Source: Acidobacteriota bacterium
Lineage (GTDB): Bacteria; Acidobacteriota; Terriglobia; Terriglobales; Acidobacteriaceae
Length of the DNA stretch: 64,000 nt
Direction of reading: 5' to 3'
NCBI GenBank assembly: GCA_021846275.1
Contig: JAJZBZ010000003.1
Location: forward strand, 62,001-126,000
Below, piece by piece: positions 44,349 to 52,829 of this stretch (position 1 is the stretch's first letter; the number at the start of each line of letters is the position of its first letter). Made by a program: the position numbers and the translations under genes. The notes under the pieces were generated by a model. That model saw only the letters and a list, made by a program, of their open reading frames with translations, was not told the DNA's origin and did not search any database.

Positions 44349-45242
44349 CTATTTGAGCCGCACGGGCGTGACGCCTTCGGGGAAGTTCACATGGAACTGC
44401 TCGTCGGTGAGCGGCGGGTTTGCGGTGATGTGCTCGACGCTGACGGTGAGCTGGTAGTCTTCCTCGGGACGCTTGAGGAAGAGCGTCGCGGGATACTGGG
44501 TGCCATCAAAATTCTGATAGGGACCATAGATGACCTGGGTTTGCAGATTGCCCTGATCGTCGTAGAGATCCTGTTCGTTGGGCAGCAGGGTGACGCGATC
44601 AAACCGCACGACGCGCACCGGGATCAGCCCCTGTTGGGCGCTGCCGCGTCGCATCACGCTGAGCACGTACTCGGGCCGAGCGAGAAGATGACGCTTGGCC
44701 GCGTCCTCTTCGGTGAGGGTTTCGGCGATGACCGAGTAGTACTCGTCGGCGGAGACGCCGCGCACGACGAAGGCGCGAAAAAGAAAGCCGGGGCGCAGGT
44801 TCTCGTACCAGTTGTGCGAGGTGCCTTTTTCGCGACTGTTGCCGATGTATGCCTTGCCTTTGGGCGGGACCGAGAGCCGGAACTGCTGTCCATCGCTGCC
44901 GAGATCAAACATGACGGTTTGCAGAAGCGGAGCCTTGCCGAGGATGCGCAGCATCTCCGGGCGGCGCAGCAGGACGTTGGCGCGGAAGCTGGGATAATCG
45001 GTGGCCTCGCCCTGATTTTCGCGCAGGCGGCTGGCGACAATATCGACCGTCGCGGTCATGCTCTGGAAGCTGGCCCAGCGCTGGTTCATGCGCTCGACAA
45101 GCTGATCCGCGGTGACGGTCTGGATGATGGGCGGAGCGACGGGAACGGGCAGCTTGCGCTTGGAGGTGACGAGGCTGAGGCAGCCGGTGAGCGCGGGCGC
45201 GAACGCGGCGAAGAGCAGACAGGCGAGCAGGCGGCGGTTCAT
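44349..45242 (-). CDS. LolA-like/DUF4292-type lipoprotein
   Basis: The 297-residue product has a lipoprotein signal (FAPALTGC, Cys21). It then has VTADQLVERMNQRWASFQSMTATVDIVAS, FRANVLLRRPEMLRILGKAPLL, VMFDLGSDGQQFRLSVP, KAYIGNS and LKRPEEDYQLTVSVEHITANPPLTDEQF. The pattern agrees with LolA/LppX-type lipid-carrier folds and DUF4292. It overlaps the end of mltG by four bases (ATGA), so translation is coupled. A role in outer-membrane lipoprotein or lipid handling is inferred. Confidence 0.72.
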   Translation of the reverse strand: MNRRLLACLLFAAFAPALTGCLSLVTSKRKLPVPVAPPIIQTVTADQLVERMNQRWASFQSMTATVDIVASRLRENQGEATDYPSFRANVLLRRPEMLRILGKAPLLQTVMFDLGSDGQQFRLSVPPKGKAYIGNSREKGTSHNWYENLRPGFLFRAFVVRGVSADEYYSVIAETLTEEDAAKRHLLARPEYVLSVMRRGSAQQGLIPVRVVRFDRVTLLPNEQDLYDDQGNLQTQVIYGPYQNFDGTQYPATLFLKRPEEDYQLTVSVEHITANPPLTDEQFHVNFPEGVTPVRLK

Positions 45243-46291
45243 TGCGCACCTCGGCTCTCGATGGCCTTGCGATAGGTGGCCACGTTTTTCTGGTGATCGG
45301 CAAGCGTGGCGGCGAAGAGCGAATGGCCCTGGGGATTGTCACCGGAGGCGACGAAGTAAAGATAATCCGTCGCGGCGGGATGGAGCGCGGCCGCAAGTGA
45401 TGCCGCACCGGGATTGGAGATCGGTCCCGGCGGCAGGCCGGCGTGGCGATAGGTGTTGTAGGGCGTGTCGTGGCCGGGATCGCTGAGGTCCGAGGCGTAG
45501 ATCGCGCCGCGCCACTGGCCTTGTTCGCGCAGGCCGTAGATGACGGCGGGATCGGTCATGAGCGGCATGCCTTTCGCAAGGCGATTCACGAGGACGCTGG
45601 CGACCAGCGGACGCTCGGCGGCGACGGCTGTTTCCTTTTCGATGATCGAGGCCAGCGTGACGATCTCGTGGACGCGCGCGGTGAGCGCGAGTCGGCGAGC
45701 CTCTTCGCGAAAGCGGCGGACCATGGCGTCGGCCATCTGCGCCTCAGAGGCGTGACGCGAAAAGCGATAGGTGTCGGGGAACAGATACCCTTCGAGGCTC
45801 GCGGCCTCGGGATCGAGATCGCGGATGCGGCTGGCCTCGGTGACGGTGGCGTCAAGAAAACCCTGCGCCGTGCCGAGTCCGGCCTGTTCGAGGCGAGCGG
45901 CAATCTCGCGCCGGTCGAGTCCTTCGGGAAGCGTGACGGCGATGGTGAAGACATCGCCGCGCGCGATGCGGTCGTAGACCTGGGTGACGGTGGCGGATCG
46001 CTCGAAGCGGTATTCACCGGCCTTGAGCCGGTCGTTGCGCACGAGTCGCTTGACCAGCCGCGCCGCCACAAAGGCCCAGCGCGAGCGGATGACTCCGGCC
46101 TGCTCCAGCTGCGTGGCGATGCTGAGAGCAGTACTGCCGGGAGCGATGTCAACGAATGCAGGCTCAGCGGGACGCAGCGGCAGCAGAGCGTAAACAGCGG
46201 CGGCGGCAAGCGCGAAGGCGAGCAGAACAAGGATTGCTCCGCCCGACCCCGACCTGCGCCCTGAACTCCGCCTGCTGCGCCCGCTTGCCAT
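45239..46291 (-). CDS. mltG: Endolytic murein transglycosylase MltG
   Basis: Inner-membrane lytic transglycosylase that cuts nascent peptidoglycan strands. The 350 residues start with an Arg/Ser-rich cytosolic stretch, one TM (GGAILVLLAFALAAAAVYALLPL), a LysM-like domain (about 45-110), and the YceG catalytic domain with VTLPEGLDRREIAARL, EGYLFPDTYRF, ASIIEKETAVAAERPLVASVLVNRL (catalytic Glu in the EKET segment), YNTYRHAGLPPGPISNPG. GGAGG lies 11 nt upstream of the chosen ATG. In many bacteria mltG neighbours ruvX, here divergent on the other strand. Confidence 0.95.
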   Translation of the reverse strand: MASGRSRRSSGRRSGSGGAILVLLAFALAAAAVYALLPLRPAEPAFVDIAPGSTALSIATQLEQAGVIRSRWAFVAARLVKRLVRNDRLKAGEYRFERSATVTQVYDRIARGDVFTIAVTLPEGLDRREIAARLEQAGLGTAQGFLDATVTEASRIRDLDPEAASLEGYLFPDTYRFSRHASEAQMADAMVRRFREEARRLALTARVHEIVTLASIIEKETAVAAERPLVASVLVNRLAKGMPLMTDPAVIYGLREQGQWRGAIYASDLSDPGHDTPYNTYRHAGLPPGPISNPGAASLAAALHPAATDYLYFVASGDNPQGHSLFAATLADHQKNVATYRKAIESRGAQ

Positions 46292-46547
46292 CGACTGCAC
46301 TTCCTCCGAGCGAGAGCCTGCGCGAGTGGCGCGGTTCGTTCGTCCCCTGTGGTGAGATTGAGATGATTCCTGTTACATCCGGATTCGCATTGAAACTGGA
46401 TTCGCAACGAATATCGGAATTTTGCGGAATCAGAATTCACCGCGAATCCGTTTCCATTGTAACGTTGGCGCAACAAAAACGGGTCTCCGCGCGCGGCTTA
46501 TCCGGACGGATACTCCGGACTTACTCAGGCATATACTCAGGAACAGA

Positions 46548-47093
46548 GTGGAAGAGTCACCGACACAGACAAGCCCGGCAGGCACGACGCGACGCGGTGC
46601 CGCGCGCTATCTGGCGCTGGACGTGGGAACGAAACGGATTGGCGTGGCCATCTCCGACCCGCTGGGGCTGACGGCGCAGCCGCTGCTGACGATGACGCGC
46701 AAGACCAATCCGCGCGAAGACCTGCGCTCGCTCAGCCGCCTGGCGCGGCAACATGGCTGCACGGAGTTTGTGGTGGGCCTGCCGCTGCGCCTCTCCGGCG
46801 AAGCCAGCGCGCAGACCGAGCGCGTGCGGCGATTTGCCGCACAACTGGGCGAGTACAGCGGGCTGCCTATTCGCATGTGGGACGAGCGGCTGACAACAGC
46901 CGAGGCGCACGCGATGCTGTACGCTGCGGGCAAAAAACGACAGCAGCACGCGGCGCTGGTCGATCAGGTGGCGGCAGTGCTGATCCTGCAATCGTTTCTG
47001 GACCATCCCGGCCCAGTGCCAAGCGTAGATGTCGAGCAGCAGTCGGCGCCGGACGCGAGACTGGACGAAACGGCGCATCCCAGGCTCTTCTGA
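46548..47093 (+). CDS. ruvX: Holliday-junction-resolvase-like protein RuvX (YqgF)
   Basis: RNase H-fold nuclease of the YqgF/RuvX family, linked to rRNA maturation and possibly recombination. The 181 residues include ALDVGTKRIGVAISDPLGLTAQPL (metal-binding first Asp), FVVGLPLRLSGEASAQTERVRRFA, WDERLTTAEAH and VDQVAAVLILQSFLD. A short extra C-terminal segment of ~25 residues follows. The start GTG at 46548 is chosen because AGGA is 5 nt upstream and it leaves a short N-terminal extension; the upstream frame has no better site. Confidence 0.9.
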   Translation: MEESPTQTSPAGTTRRGAARYLALDVGTKRIGVAISDPLGLTAQPLLTMTRKTNPREDLRSLSRLARQHGCTEFVVGLPLRLSGEASAQTERVRRFAAQLGEYSGLPIRMWDERLTTAEAHAMLYAAGKKRQQHAALVDQVAAVLILQSFLDHPGPVPSVDVEQQSAPDARLDETAHPRLF

Positions 47094-47245
47094 GCACGAA
47101 GCCAGGCGCGAACTTCGGCCGCAAAGATCGAATGCAACGACACGGAGCGAAAGCGCGGCGCGATCATTCCGGACCAGCGGCACTGCTCCGGTCAATGGCG
47201 AGGGCGAAAGTAGCCTGGCGCGCGTGTAGGCGTTTCCCGGCATCG

Positions 47246-47251
47246 TATAAT
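47246..47251 (+). promoter_or_regulatory. Possible -10 element of greA
   Basis: A perfect TATAAT lies 115 nt upstream of the greA start, but no good -35 is seen at the right distance. The segment 47094-47366 otherwise contains nothing recognisable. Confidence 0.35.
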
Positions 47252-47366
47252 CAGGGTTTCAGGGTTTGGACCCAATTCTGCGGGTCTGGCCTGTGTCTGG
47301 CGCGTGCGGGCGAGCCGCCGCAGTCCGCAACACAGTCCACACGCACCCGCGCAGATACGGATTGCA

Positions 47367-47849
47367 ATGACGGATCACATCAAGCGACAACTCCAGGAAG
47401 AGATCGAAAAAATGGAGCATGAGCTGGCGCACGAACTGCCAGCCGAGATCAAGAAAGCCGTGGCGCTGGGCGATCTCTCCGAGAATGCCGAGTATCACAT
47501 GGCCAAGCAGCGGCAGGAGTTTGTGAACGCGCGGCTGGGCCAGCTCAAGAAGCGCATGGCCGAGCTTTCGCTGGTGAATCTGGCGAACATTCCGCACGAC
47601 CGCGCAGCCTTTGGCTCGACCATCACCGTCTACGATTCGTCGAAGGACGAGGAGATTGTCTACAAGCTGGTGACGAGCGAGGAGTCGGACGTGGCCAACG
47701 GGCTGATCTCGACCACCTCGCCCATCGGACGCGGACTGATCGGCAAGCAGGTGGGCGACGTGGCGACGATTGTGACGCCGAACGGCAAGCGCGAACTGGA
47801 AGTGCTGAAACTGGTCACGATCCACGACGAAGCGGACGCGGAGAGGTAG
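47367..47849 (+). CDS. greA: Transcription elongation factor GreA
   Basis: Factor that restarts backtracked RNA polymerase by stimulating transcript cleavage. The 160 residues have an N-terminal coiled coil with the acidic tip (ALGDLSENAEYHMAKQRQEF) and the FKBP-like C-terminal domain (FGSTITVYDSS, YKLVTSEESDVANGLISTTSPIGRGLIGKQVGD). Start at ATG 47367. The CDP-alcohol phosphotransferase gene follows after 2 nt, so they share a transcript. Confidence 0.96.
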   Translation: MTDHIKRQLQEEIEKMEHELAHELPAEIKKAVALGDLSENAEYHMAKQRQEFVNARLGQLKKRMAELSLVNLANIPHDRAAFGSTITVYDSSKDEEIVYKLVTSEESDVANGLISTTSPIGRGLIGKQVGDVATIVTPNGKRELEVLKLVTIHDEADAER

Positions 47850-47851
47850 CG

Positions 47852-48484
47852 ATGGCAACCACCTGGACCAGCGCATTTGGCCGCGCCTGCGGATGGCTGC
47901 TGGACCGCATCGTTCACGGACTGGCGCTGACGCGCATCTCGCCCAACACCCTGACCTTCATCGGGCTGATTATCAATATCGCCGCGGCGGTCTTCTTCGG
48001 GCGCGCGAACTCCTACAACTCCGTGCGCATGTTTCTCTATGCCGGGCTGACGATCATCGGCGCGGGCATCTTTGACATGGTGGACGGGCGCGTGGCGCGC
48101 AAGACAAATCAAGTGACCGTTTTTGGCGCGTACTTCGATTCGGTGATCGACCGCTACTCGGACGTGGTGCTCTTTTTCGGGCTGATTATTTATTACGCGC
48201 GCATCAACCATCTGCGTTATGTTTTTCTGGTTGCCTTCGTCATGGTCACGTCGCTGATGGTGAGCTACACGCGGGCGCGCGCCGAGGCGCTGATCGGCTC
48301 CTGCAAGGTGGGCTTCATGGAGCGACCGGAGCGGATTGTGCTCATCATTCTGGGCGCGCTCTTTCATCGCTGGGGCGTGATGGCTCCGGTGCTGTGGGTT
48401 CTGGCCGTGCTGTCCACGATCACGGTCATCAATCGCATCACGTACACGCACGCGCAGACGCGGCTGATGCCGCCGATTGGCTGA
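47852..48484 (+). CDS. CDP-alcohol phosphatidyltransferase family protein
   Basis: Integral membrane enzyme that transfers a phosphatidyl (or related) group from a CDP-lipid to an alcohol. The 210 residues hold six TM segments and the complete signature DMVDGRVARKTNQVTVFGAYFD...D (D75, D78, D96, D100). The signature lies between TM2 and TM3. The lipid made cannot be told: phosphatidylglycerol-phosphate, phosphatidylinositol-phosphate or similar. Co-transcribed with greA. Confidence 0.88.
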   Translation: MATTWTSAFGRACGWLLDRIVHGLALTRISPNTLTFIGLIINIAAAVFFGRANSYNSVRMFLYAGLTIIGAGIFDMVDGRVARKTNQVTVFGAYFDSVIDRYSDVVLFFGLIIYYARINHLRYVFLVAFVMVTSLMVSYTRARAEALIGSCKVGFMERPERIVLIILGALFHRWGVMAPVLWVLAVLSTITVINRITYTHAQTRLMPPIG

Positions 48485-48604
48485 TGTTCTCATTCGGCTG
48501 CGACCCGCTCAGCGCGGGCGTATGCTGGATGCAGAACTCCGCAACCGCTGTGCGATGCGCTGATCACTGAGGATTGCAGCTTCGATTTCATTTCAGGAAA
48601 CATC

Positions 48605-49447
48605 ATGACTGACGAACCGATCGCTCCCGCTCAACTGCCCAACCTTCGCGTGGCCGTGCTTGGCACGGGCAAGATGGGCGGCATCCTGTTGCAGGCTTTT
48701 CTGAAGCAGAGCCTCTTTGCTCCGGAGCAGATTCACGCGACGGTGGCGCACGCCGACCGCGCGATCGCGCTGGCCTCGCAGTGGGGCGTCGATGTCTCCA
48801 CCGACAACCTGACGGCGGCGCGCGACGCGGACCTGATTCTGCTGGGCGTAAAGCCGTTTCAGGTGCCGGAGCTGGTGGCGCAGATTCGTCCGGCGCTGAA
48901 CGCGAAGAAAACTATCGTCTCCTTTGCCGCGTCCGTAAAGACGGCGGCGATTGAAGAGGCCGCCGGAATCGAGCTTGCCGTGATTCGCGCGATGCCGAAT
49001 ACGCCTTCGGCGCTGGGCGCGGGCGTGGCCGGGCTGTGTCGCGGGCGATTTGTGAGTGACGAGCAGATGGAGCTGGCGCGGCGGATTTTTGAAACTGTCG
49101 GACGCACCGTGGTCGTGGACGAGAAACACATGGACGCGGTGACGGGTTTGTCCGCCTCGGGTCCGGCGTTCATCTACATCATCCTGGAGGCGCTGGCCGA
49201 GGCTGGCGTGAAGGTGGGTCTGCCGCGCGAAACGGCGACGCTGCTGGCGGCGCAGACAACCTTTGGCGCGGCGCGCATGGTGCTCGACACGGGCTACCAT
49301 CCGGCACTGCTGAAGGACGCGGTGACGACCCCGGCAGGATGCACGATTGACGGCATTCTGGAGCTGGAGGACGGCGGACTGCGCGTGACCCTGATCAAGG
49401 CCGTGATGCGCGCGACGCAGCGAGCCAAAGAACTGGCCGCTGGCTGA
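48605..49447 (+). CDS. proC: Pyrroline-5-carboxylate reductase
   Basis: Last step of proline biosynthesis, reducing P5C with NAD(P)H; cytoplasmic. The 280 residues have the Rossmann start VAVLGTGKMGGILLQAFL, the pattern GVKPFQVPELV, VIRAMPNTPSALGAGVAGL, and the C-terminal signature DAVTGLSASGPAFIYIILEALAEAGVKVGL with KDAVTTPAGCTIDGI. Start ATG 48605 after CAGGAAACATC. The intergenic 120 bp before it holds no visible element. Confidence 0.96.
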   Translation: MTDEPIAPAQLPNLRVAVLGTGKMGGILLQAFLKQSLFAPEQIHATVAHADRAIALASQWGVDVSTDNLTAARDADLILLGVKPFQVPELVAQIRPALNAKKTIVSFAASVKTAAIEEAAGIELAVIRAMPNTPSALGAGVAGLCRGRFVSDEQMELARRIFETVGRTVVVDEKHMDAVTGLSASGPAFIYIILEALAEAGVKVGLPRETATLLAAQTTFGAARMVLDTGYHPALLKDAVTTPAGCTIDGILELEDGGLRVTLIKAVMRATQRAKELAAG

Positions 49448-49457
49448 GGTTGCCCCG

Positions 49458-50570
49458 TTGAGCACGACCGAGGCTGTGCGGCAGAACCCCGAAACACCTG
49501 GCGCGAGCGCTGGCTCGGAGATGGCTGCGGGCCGACCCGCGTGGCTGCCGCGTTATCTGCCGGAGTTGCAGGGACTGCGCGGGCTGGCCGTGCTCGGCGT
49601 CGTGGTCTACCACTGCCATCCGCTGCTCACGGGCACGGCGCTCTATGGCGCGTCGCTGTGGGGATGGGCGGGCGTCAATCTTTTCTTTGTACTCTCCGGA
49701 TTTCTGATCACCTCGATCCTGCTGGAATCACGCGGCAGGGAACATTATTTTCGCAACTTCTATGCGCGGCGCGCGCTGCGCATCTGGCCGGTGTATCTGC
49801 TGCTGCTCGCCGTCTGCTACGCGGTGCCGGCGTGGTTTCTGGGCGATACGCTGGCGCACCAGACGCACTGGCGAACGCTGGCCGCGTATGCGCTGTTTCT
49901 GCAGAATCTGCGCCACACGCCGCTGCCCGGCACGCTGGGGCCGACGTGGTCGCTGGCCATCGAGGAGCAGTATTACCTGCTGTGGGCGCCGCTGGTTTGG
50001 CTGCTGGGCGCGCGGCGCGGCGTGCTGGCTGCCGTGCTCGGGCTGCTGCTGGTCGCCTCGCCCTCGCTGCGGCTGCTGCACCCGCACTGGCTCACGAGCA
50101 CGCACACGCTCATACATCTGGACGGAATCGCGCTGGGCAGCCTGATGGCTGTGGCGCTGCTGACGCTGCGGCTGCGGCGCGAGACATGGCTCGTCATCGG
50201 CTGCGCGGCTGCGCTGGCCGGGTGGCTGGCTGCGGCGACCATCGCGGGTGGCACGCCGTTTCTCGATTCGGCGCTGGCGCTGCTCTTTGCCGGAGTGACG
50301 CTGGTGGCGATTGCAGCGGGTGGCGCGCGTTGGCTCAGCCCGCTGCGGCGCGGGCCGCTGGCGTTTTACGGCACAATCAGCTACGGCCTCTACATGACGC
50401 ACATTCTGGTCTTCGTCTACTTTGGCTCGTTCAGCGCGCGACTGGCCGCGATGGGCACGACCGGGAATCTGTTGATCGTCCTGCTGCGCGTCGCGGCCTC
50501 GACGCTTGCGGCGACGGCGCTCTGGTTCGGCTTCGAGTCGCAGATACTGAAACTCAAGGCCCGGTTTTGA
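49458..50570 (+). CDS. Acyltransferase 3 family membrane protein (OafA/YrhL-like)
   Basis: Inner-membrane O-acyltransferase likely to modify an exported glycan or lipid. The 370 residues show the family pattern YLPELQGLRGLAVLGVVVYHC, GWAGVNLFFVLSGFLITSILL, FYARRALRIWPVYLLLL (R-x-R-x-x-R), and GPTWSLAIEEQYYLLWAPLVWLLG, with about ten TM segments. The start TTG at 49458 has GAGG 7 nt upstream; ATG 49519 (after CGGAG) would give a 350-residue version starting just before the first TM. The gene begins 10 nt after proC. Confidence 0.85.
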   Translation: MSTTEAVRQNPETPGASAGSEMAAGRPAWLPRYLPELQGLRGLAVLGVVVYHCHPLLTGTALYGASLWGWAGVNLFFVLSGFLITSILLESRGREHYFRNFYARRALRIWPVYLLLLAVCYAVPAWFLGDTLAHQTHWRTLAAYALFLQNLRHTPLPGTLGPTWSLAIEEQYYLLWAPLVWLLGARRGVLAAVLGLLLVASPSLRLLHPHWLTSTHTLIHLDGIALGSLMAVALLTLRLRRETWLVIGCAAALAGWLAAATIAGGTPFLDSALALLFAGVTLVAIAAGGARWLSPLRRGPLAFYGTISYGLYMTHILVFVYFGSFSARLAAMGTTGNLLIVLLRVAASTLAATALWFGFESQILKLKARF

Positions 50571-50616
50571 GCAGCAATTTTCCACCTGTTCATCACTGCT
50601 GCTTTACCATCACGGT

Positions 50617-51516
50617 ATGCGACCCACGGTCATTGTGCTCACCTTCAACTCCGAGGAGACGCTCGCGGCAACGCTCACGCAGGCGGGCAAAGTGGCCGAC
50701 GCGATCTTTGTCGTCGACTCGTTCAGCACGGACGGAACGGTCGCCGTGGCCGAGCGGTTCGGCGCGCAGGTGGTGACGCACGCCTTTGAACACTATGGCG
50801 CGCAGCGCAACTGGGCCATTGACAACCTGCCGATACGGAACGCGTGGCAACTGCATCTGGACGCCGACGAAGTGATGGACGACGCGCTGGTTTCGTCCAT
50901 CCTGGCGCTGCCCGATGAGCCGGAGCACGACGGCTATTTCCTGCCGCGCTATGTGCGTTTTCTGGGCCGCGTGATGCGCCACGGCGCGATGAGTCCGACC
51001 TGGCATCTGCGGCTGTTTCGCTCTGGCGTGGGGCGGTGCGAGGATCGCAGATATGACCAACACTTTCTGCTGCTGAGCGGGGCCGACGGGACAGACGCGA
51101 CCAGCGGGCAGTTGCGTGGCGTGATGATTGACGACATGGCAATGAGCATCTCGGAGTGGACGGCGCGGCACAATCGCTGGGCCGATGGCGAAGTGGAGGA
51201 ATTATTCGCCGCGCAGGAGGTGAATCGGCTGAAGCCGGATTTCTTCGGCACGAAGGCGCAGCGCAAGCGATTTCTGCGCGAGCGATACAACCGTATGCCC
51301 TTGTTCGTGCGGCCGTTTCTGTTTTTCGTTTATCGCTACTTTGTGCGGCTGGGATTTCTGGATGGCCGCGAGGGCTTCATCTACTGGACGCTGCAAACCT
51401 TCTGGTTTCGCTTTCTGATCGACGCGAAGATTTGGGAGCGGCGCAATCGCGAGCGCATTCGCCGCCCGATCGACGCGAGGCTCGTGGTAGGCGGAAAAAC
51501 AGTGGAGAAAAAATAA
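50617..51516 (+). CDS. Glycosyltransferase family 2 protein (WaaE/KdtX-like)
   Basis: Cytoplasmic, membrane-associated GT-A glycosyltransferase. The 299 residues include TVIVLTFNSEETL, FVVDSFSTDGTVAVAERFGA, YGAQRNWAID, LHLDADEVM (DxD), and a C-terminal part with MSPTWHLRLFRSG and several aromatic helices (LFVRPFLFFVYRYFVRLGFLDGREGFIYW) typical of WaaE-type enzymes of lipopolysaccharide core synthesis. Next to an acyltransferase, it may belong to a surface-glycan module. ackA starts 4 nt after its stop. Confidence 0.85.
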   Translation: MRPTVIVLTFNSEETLAATLTQAGKVADAIFVVDSFSTDGTVAVAERFGAQVVTHAFEHYGAQRNWAIDNLPIRNAWQLHLDADEVMDDALVSSILALPDEPEHDGYFLPRYVRFLGRVMRHGAMSPTWHLRLFRSGVGRCEDRRYDQHFLLLSGADGTDATSGQLRGVMIDDMAMSISEWTARHNRWADGEVEELFAAQEVNRLKPDFFGTKAQRKRFLRERYNRMPLFVRPFLFFVYRYFVRLGFLDGREGFIYWTLQTFWFRFLIDAKIWERRNRERIRRPIDARLVVGGKTVEKK

Positions 51517-51519
51517 GCC

Positions 51520-52722
51520 GTGAGCACCGTTCTGGTTCTGAATGCGGGATCGTCGTCGATCAAATTTGCCATCTTTGCGGCGGACGAGCGCCAGCAGCGG
51601 AGACTCTGCTCCGGCGCGGTGGAGGGGATTGGCTCAGCCAGTCGCGGACGTGTGTGGATGAGCGATGCGACCGGCGCAAAACCCTGGGACGAAGCAGTCG
51701 AGATTGCTGACGCCGCGGAAGGATTTGCGCGCATCGTACGGATGCTGGCCGCGCACCGGAAACTGCCGCAGCCAGAGGCGATCGGGCATCGCATGGTTTC
51801 GAGCAGCCCGGAGGTGACGGAAAATCAGTTCGTGACGCCGGAGCTGGTCGAGCGGCTGGAGCGCTACGTGCATTTTGCGCCGCTGCACACGCCACCCGCG
51901 CTGCATATTCTGCGCCAGACGCTGCGCGCGTATCCGCGCGTGCCGAGTTTTATTGCGCTCGATAGCTGGTTTCATCGCGATCTGCCGCCGGTCGCGCGCA
52001 CGCTGCCGGTGTCGGCGAGCATCACTGCGCTGGGAGTGCATCGCTACGGCGCGCACGGGCTGTCCTGTGAGTCGATTGTGGATCAGCTTGGAGCGGCGAT
52101 TCCGGAGCGCGTGATCGTGGCGCATCTGGGAAATGGTTCGAGCATCACGGCGATTCGCAATGGACGATCAGCGGACACGTCGATGGGCCTGACGCCGACC
52201 GGCGGACTGATCTCCGCCACGCGCACCGGCGAGATCGATCCCGGCGTGCTGCTCTTCCTGATGCGCGAGGCGGCGCGGACGGCGGCGAGCGCCGAGGATG
52301 CCATCGACAGCGTGGAGCGCATGGTCAATCGCGAGTCCGGACTGCTGGGCGTGAGCGGCGTCTCGAACGACATGCGCGCGCTGCGGCAGGCGATTGCGAC
52401 GGGCGACGCGCAGGCGCGGCTGGCCGTCGATCTCTACACGGCGGCAATTCGCAAATACATCGGCGCGTACATGGCCGTGCTGGGCGGAGCAGACCTGGTG
52501 GTCTTCACCGGAGGCATCGGCGAGCACGACGCGGCGACGCGCGCGGAGGTCTGCGCGGGACTGGAGGCGCTCGGCATTGCGCTGGACGCCGGGCGCAATG
52601 CGGCGCAGAACGCTGAGCGCATCTCGGCAGACAACTCGCCGGTCGCCGTGCGGCGGATGGCTCCCGATGAGGAGCGGATGATTGCGCGGCACGTTGCAAG
52701 ATTGATGACTTCGCGAGATTGA
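51520..52722 (+). CDS. ackA: Acetate/propionate kinase family protein (divergent)
   Basis: Converts acyl phosphate and ADP to carboxylate and ATP. The 400 residues have VLVLNAGSSSIKFAIF, HLGNGSSITAIRNGRSADTSMGLTPTGGL, GEIDPGVLLFLM and VVFTGGIGEHDAATRAEV, so ATP- and substrate-binding regions are conserved. Divergent points are GHRMVSSSPEVTENQ instead of GHRVVHGG..., FAPLHTPPAL, and LDSWFHRDLPP instead of the DTAFHQTMP-type loop. Substrate may therefore not be acetate. Start GTG at 51520, 4 nt after the glycosyltransferase gene. No pta or phosphoketolase is seen nearby. The stop codon lies within a tandem repeat. Confidence 0.85.
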   Translation: MSTVLVLNAGSSSIKFAIFAADERQQRRLCSGAVEGIGSASRGRVWMSDATGAKPWDEAVEIADAAEGFARIVRMLAAHRKLPQPEAIGHRMVSSSPEVTENQFVTPELVERLERYVHFAPLHTPPALHILRQTLRAYPRVPSFIALDSWFHRDLPPVARTLPVSASITALGVHRYGAHGLSCESIVDQLGAAIPERVIVAHLGNGSSITAIRNGRSADTSMGLTPTGGLISATRTGEIDPGVLLFLMREAARTAASAEDAIDSVERMVNRESGLLGVSGVSNDMRALRQAIATGDAQARLAVDLYTAAIRKYIGAYMAVLGGADLVVFTGGIGEHDAATRAEVCAGLEALGIALDAGRNAAQNAERISADNSPVAVRRMAPDEERMIARHVARLMTSRD

Positions 52723-52749
52723 TGACTTCGCGAGATTGATGTCTTCGTG
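52699..52749 (+). repeat. Three tandem 17-bp repeats across the ackA stop codon
   Basis: The unit AGATTGATGACTTCGCG occurs twice exactly (52699-52715, 52716-52732) and a third time with two changes (52733-52749, GTCTTCGTG). The unit length is not a multiple of three; the stop TGA (52720-52722) is inside copy 2. Confidence 0.9.
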
Positions 52750-52829
52750 AGACGGATGGTTGCGCCCGACGGACAGCGCGCGCGACTCAGCCACGCTCCG
52801 TCGGCGTGGACTACACTGTAGGGGACGCG

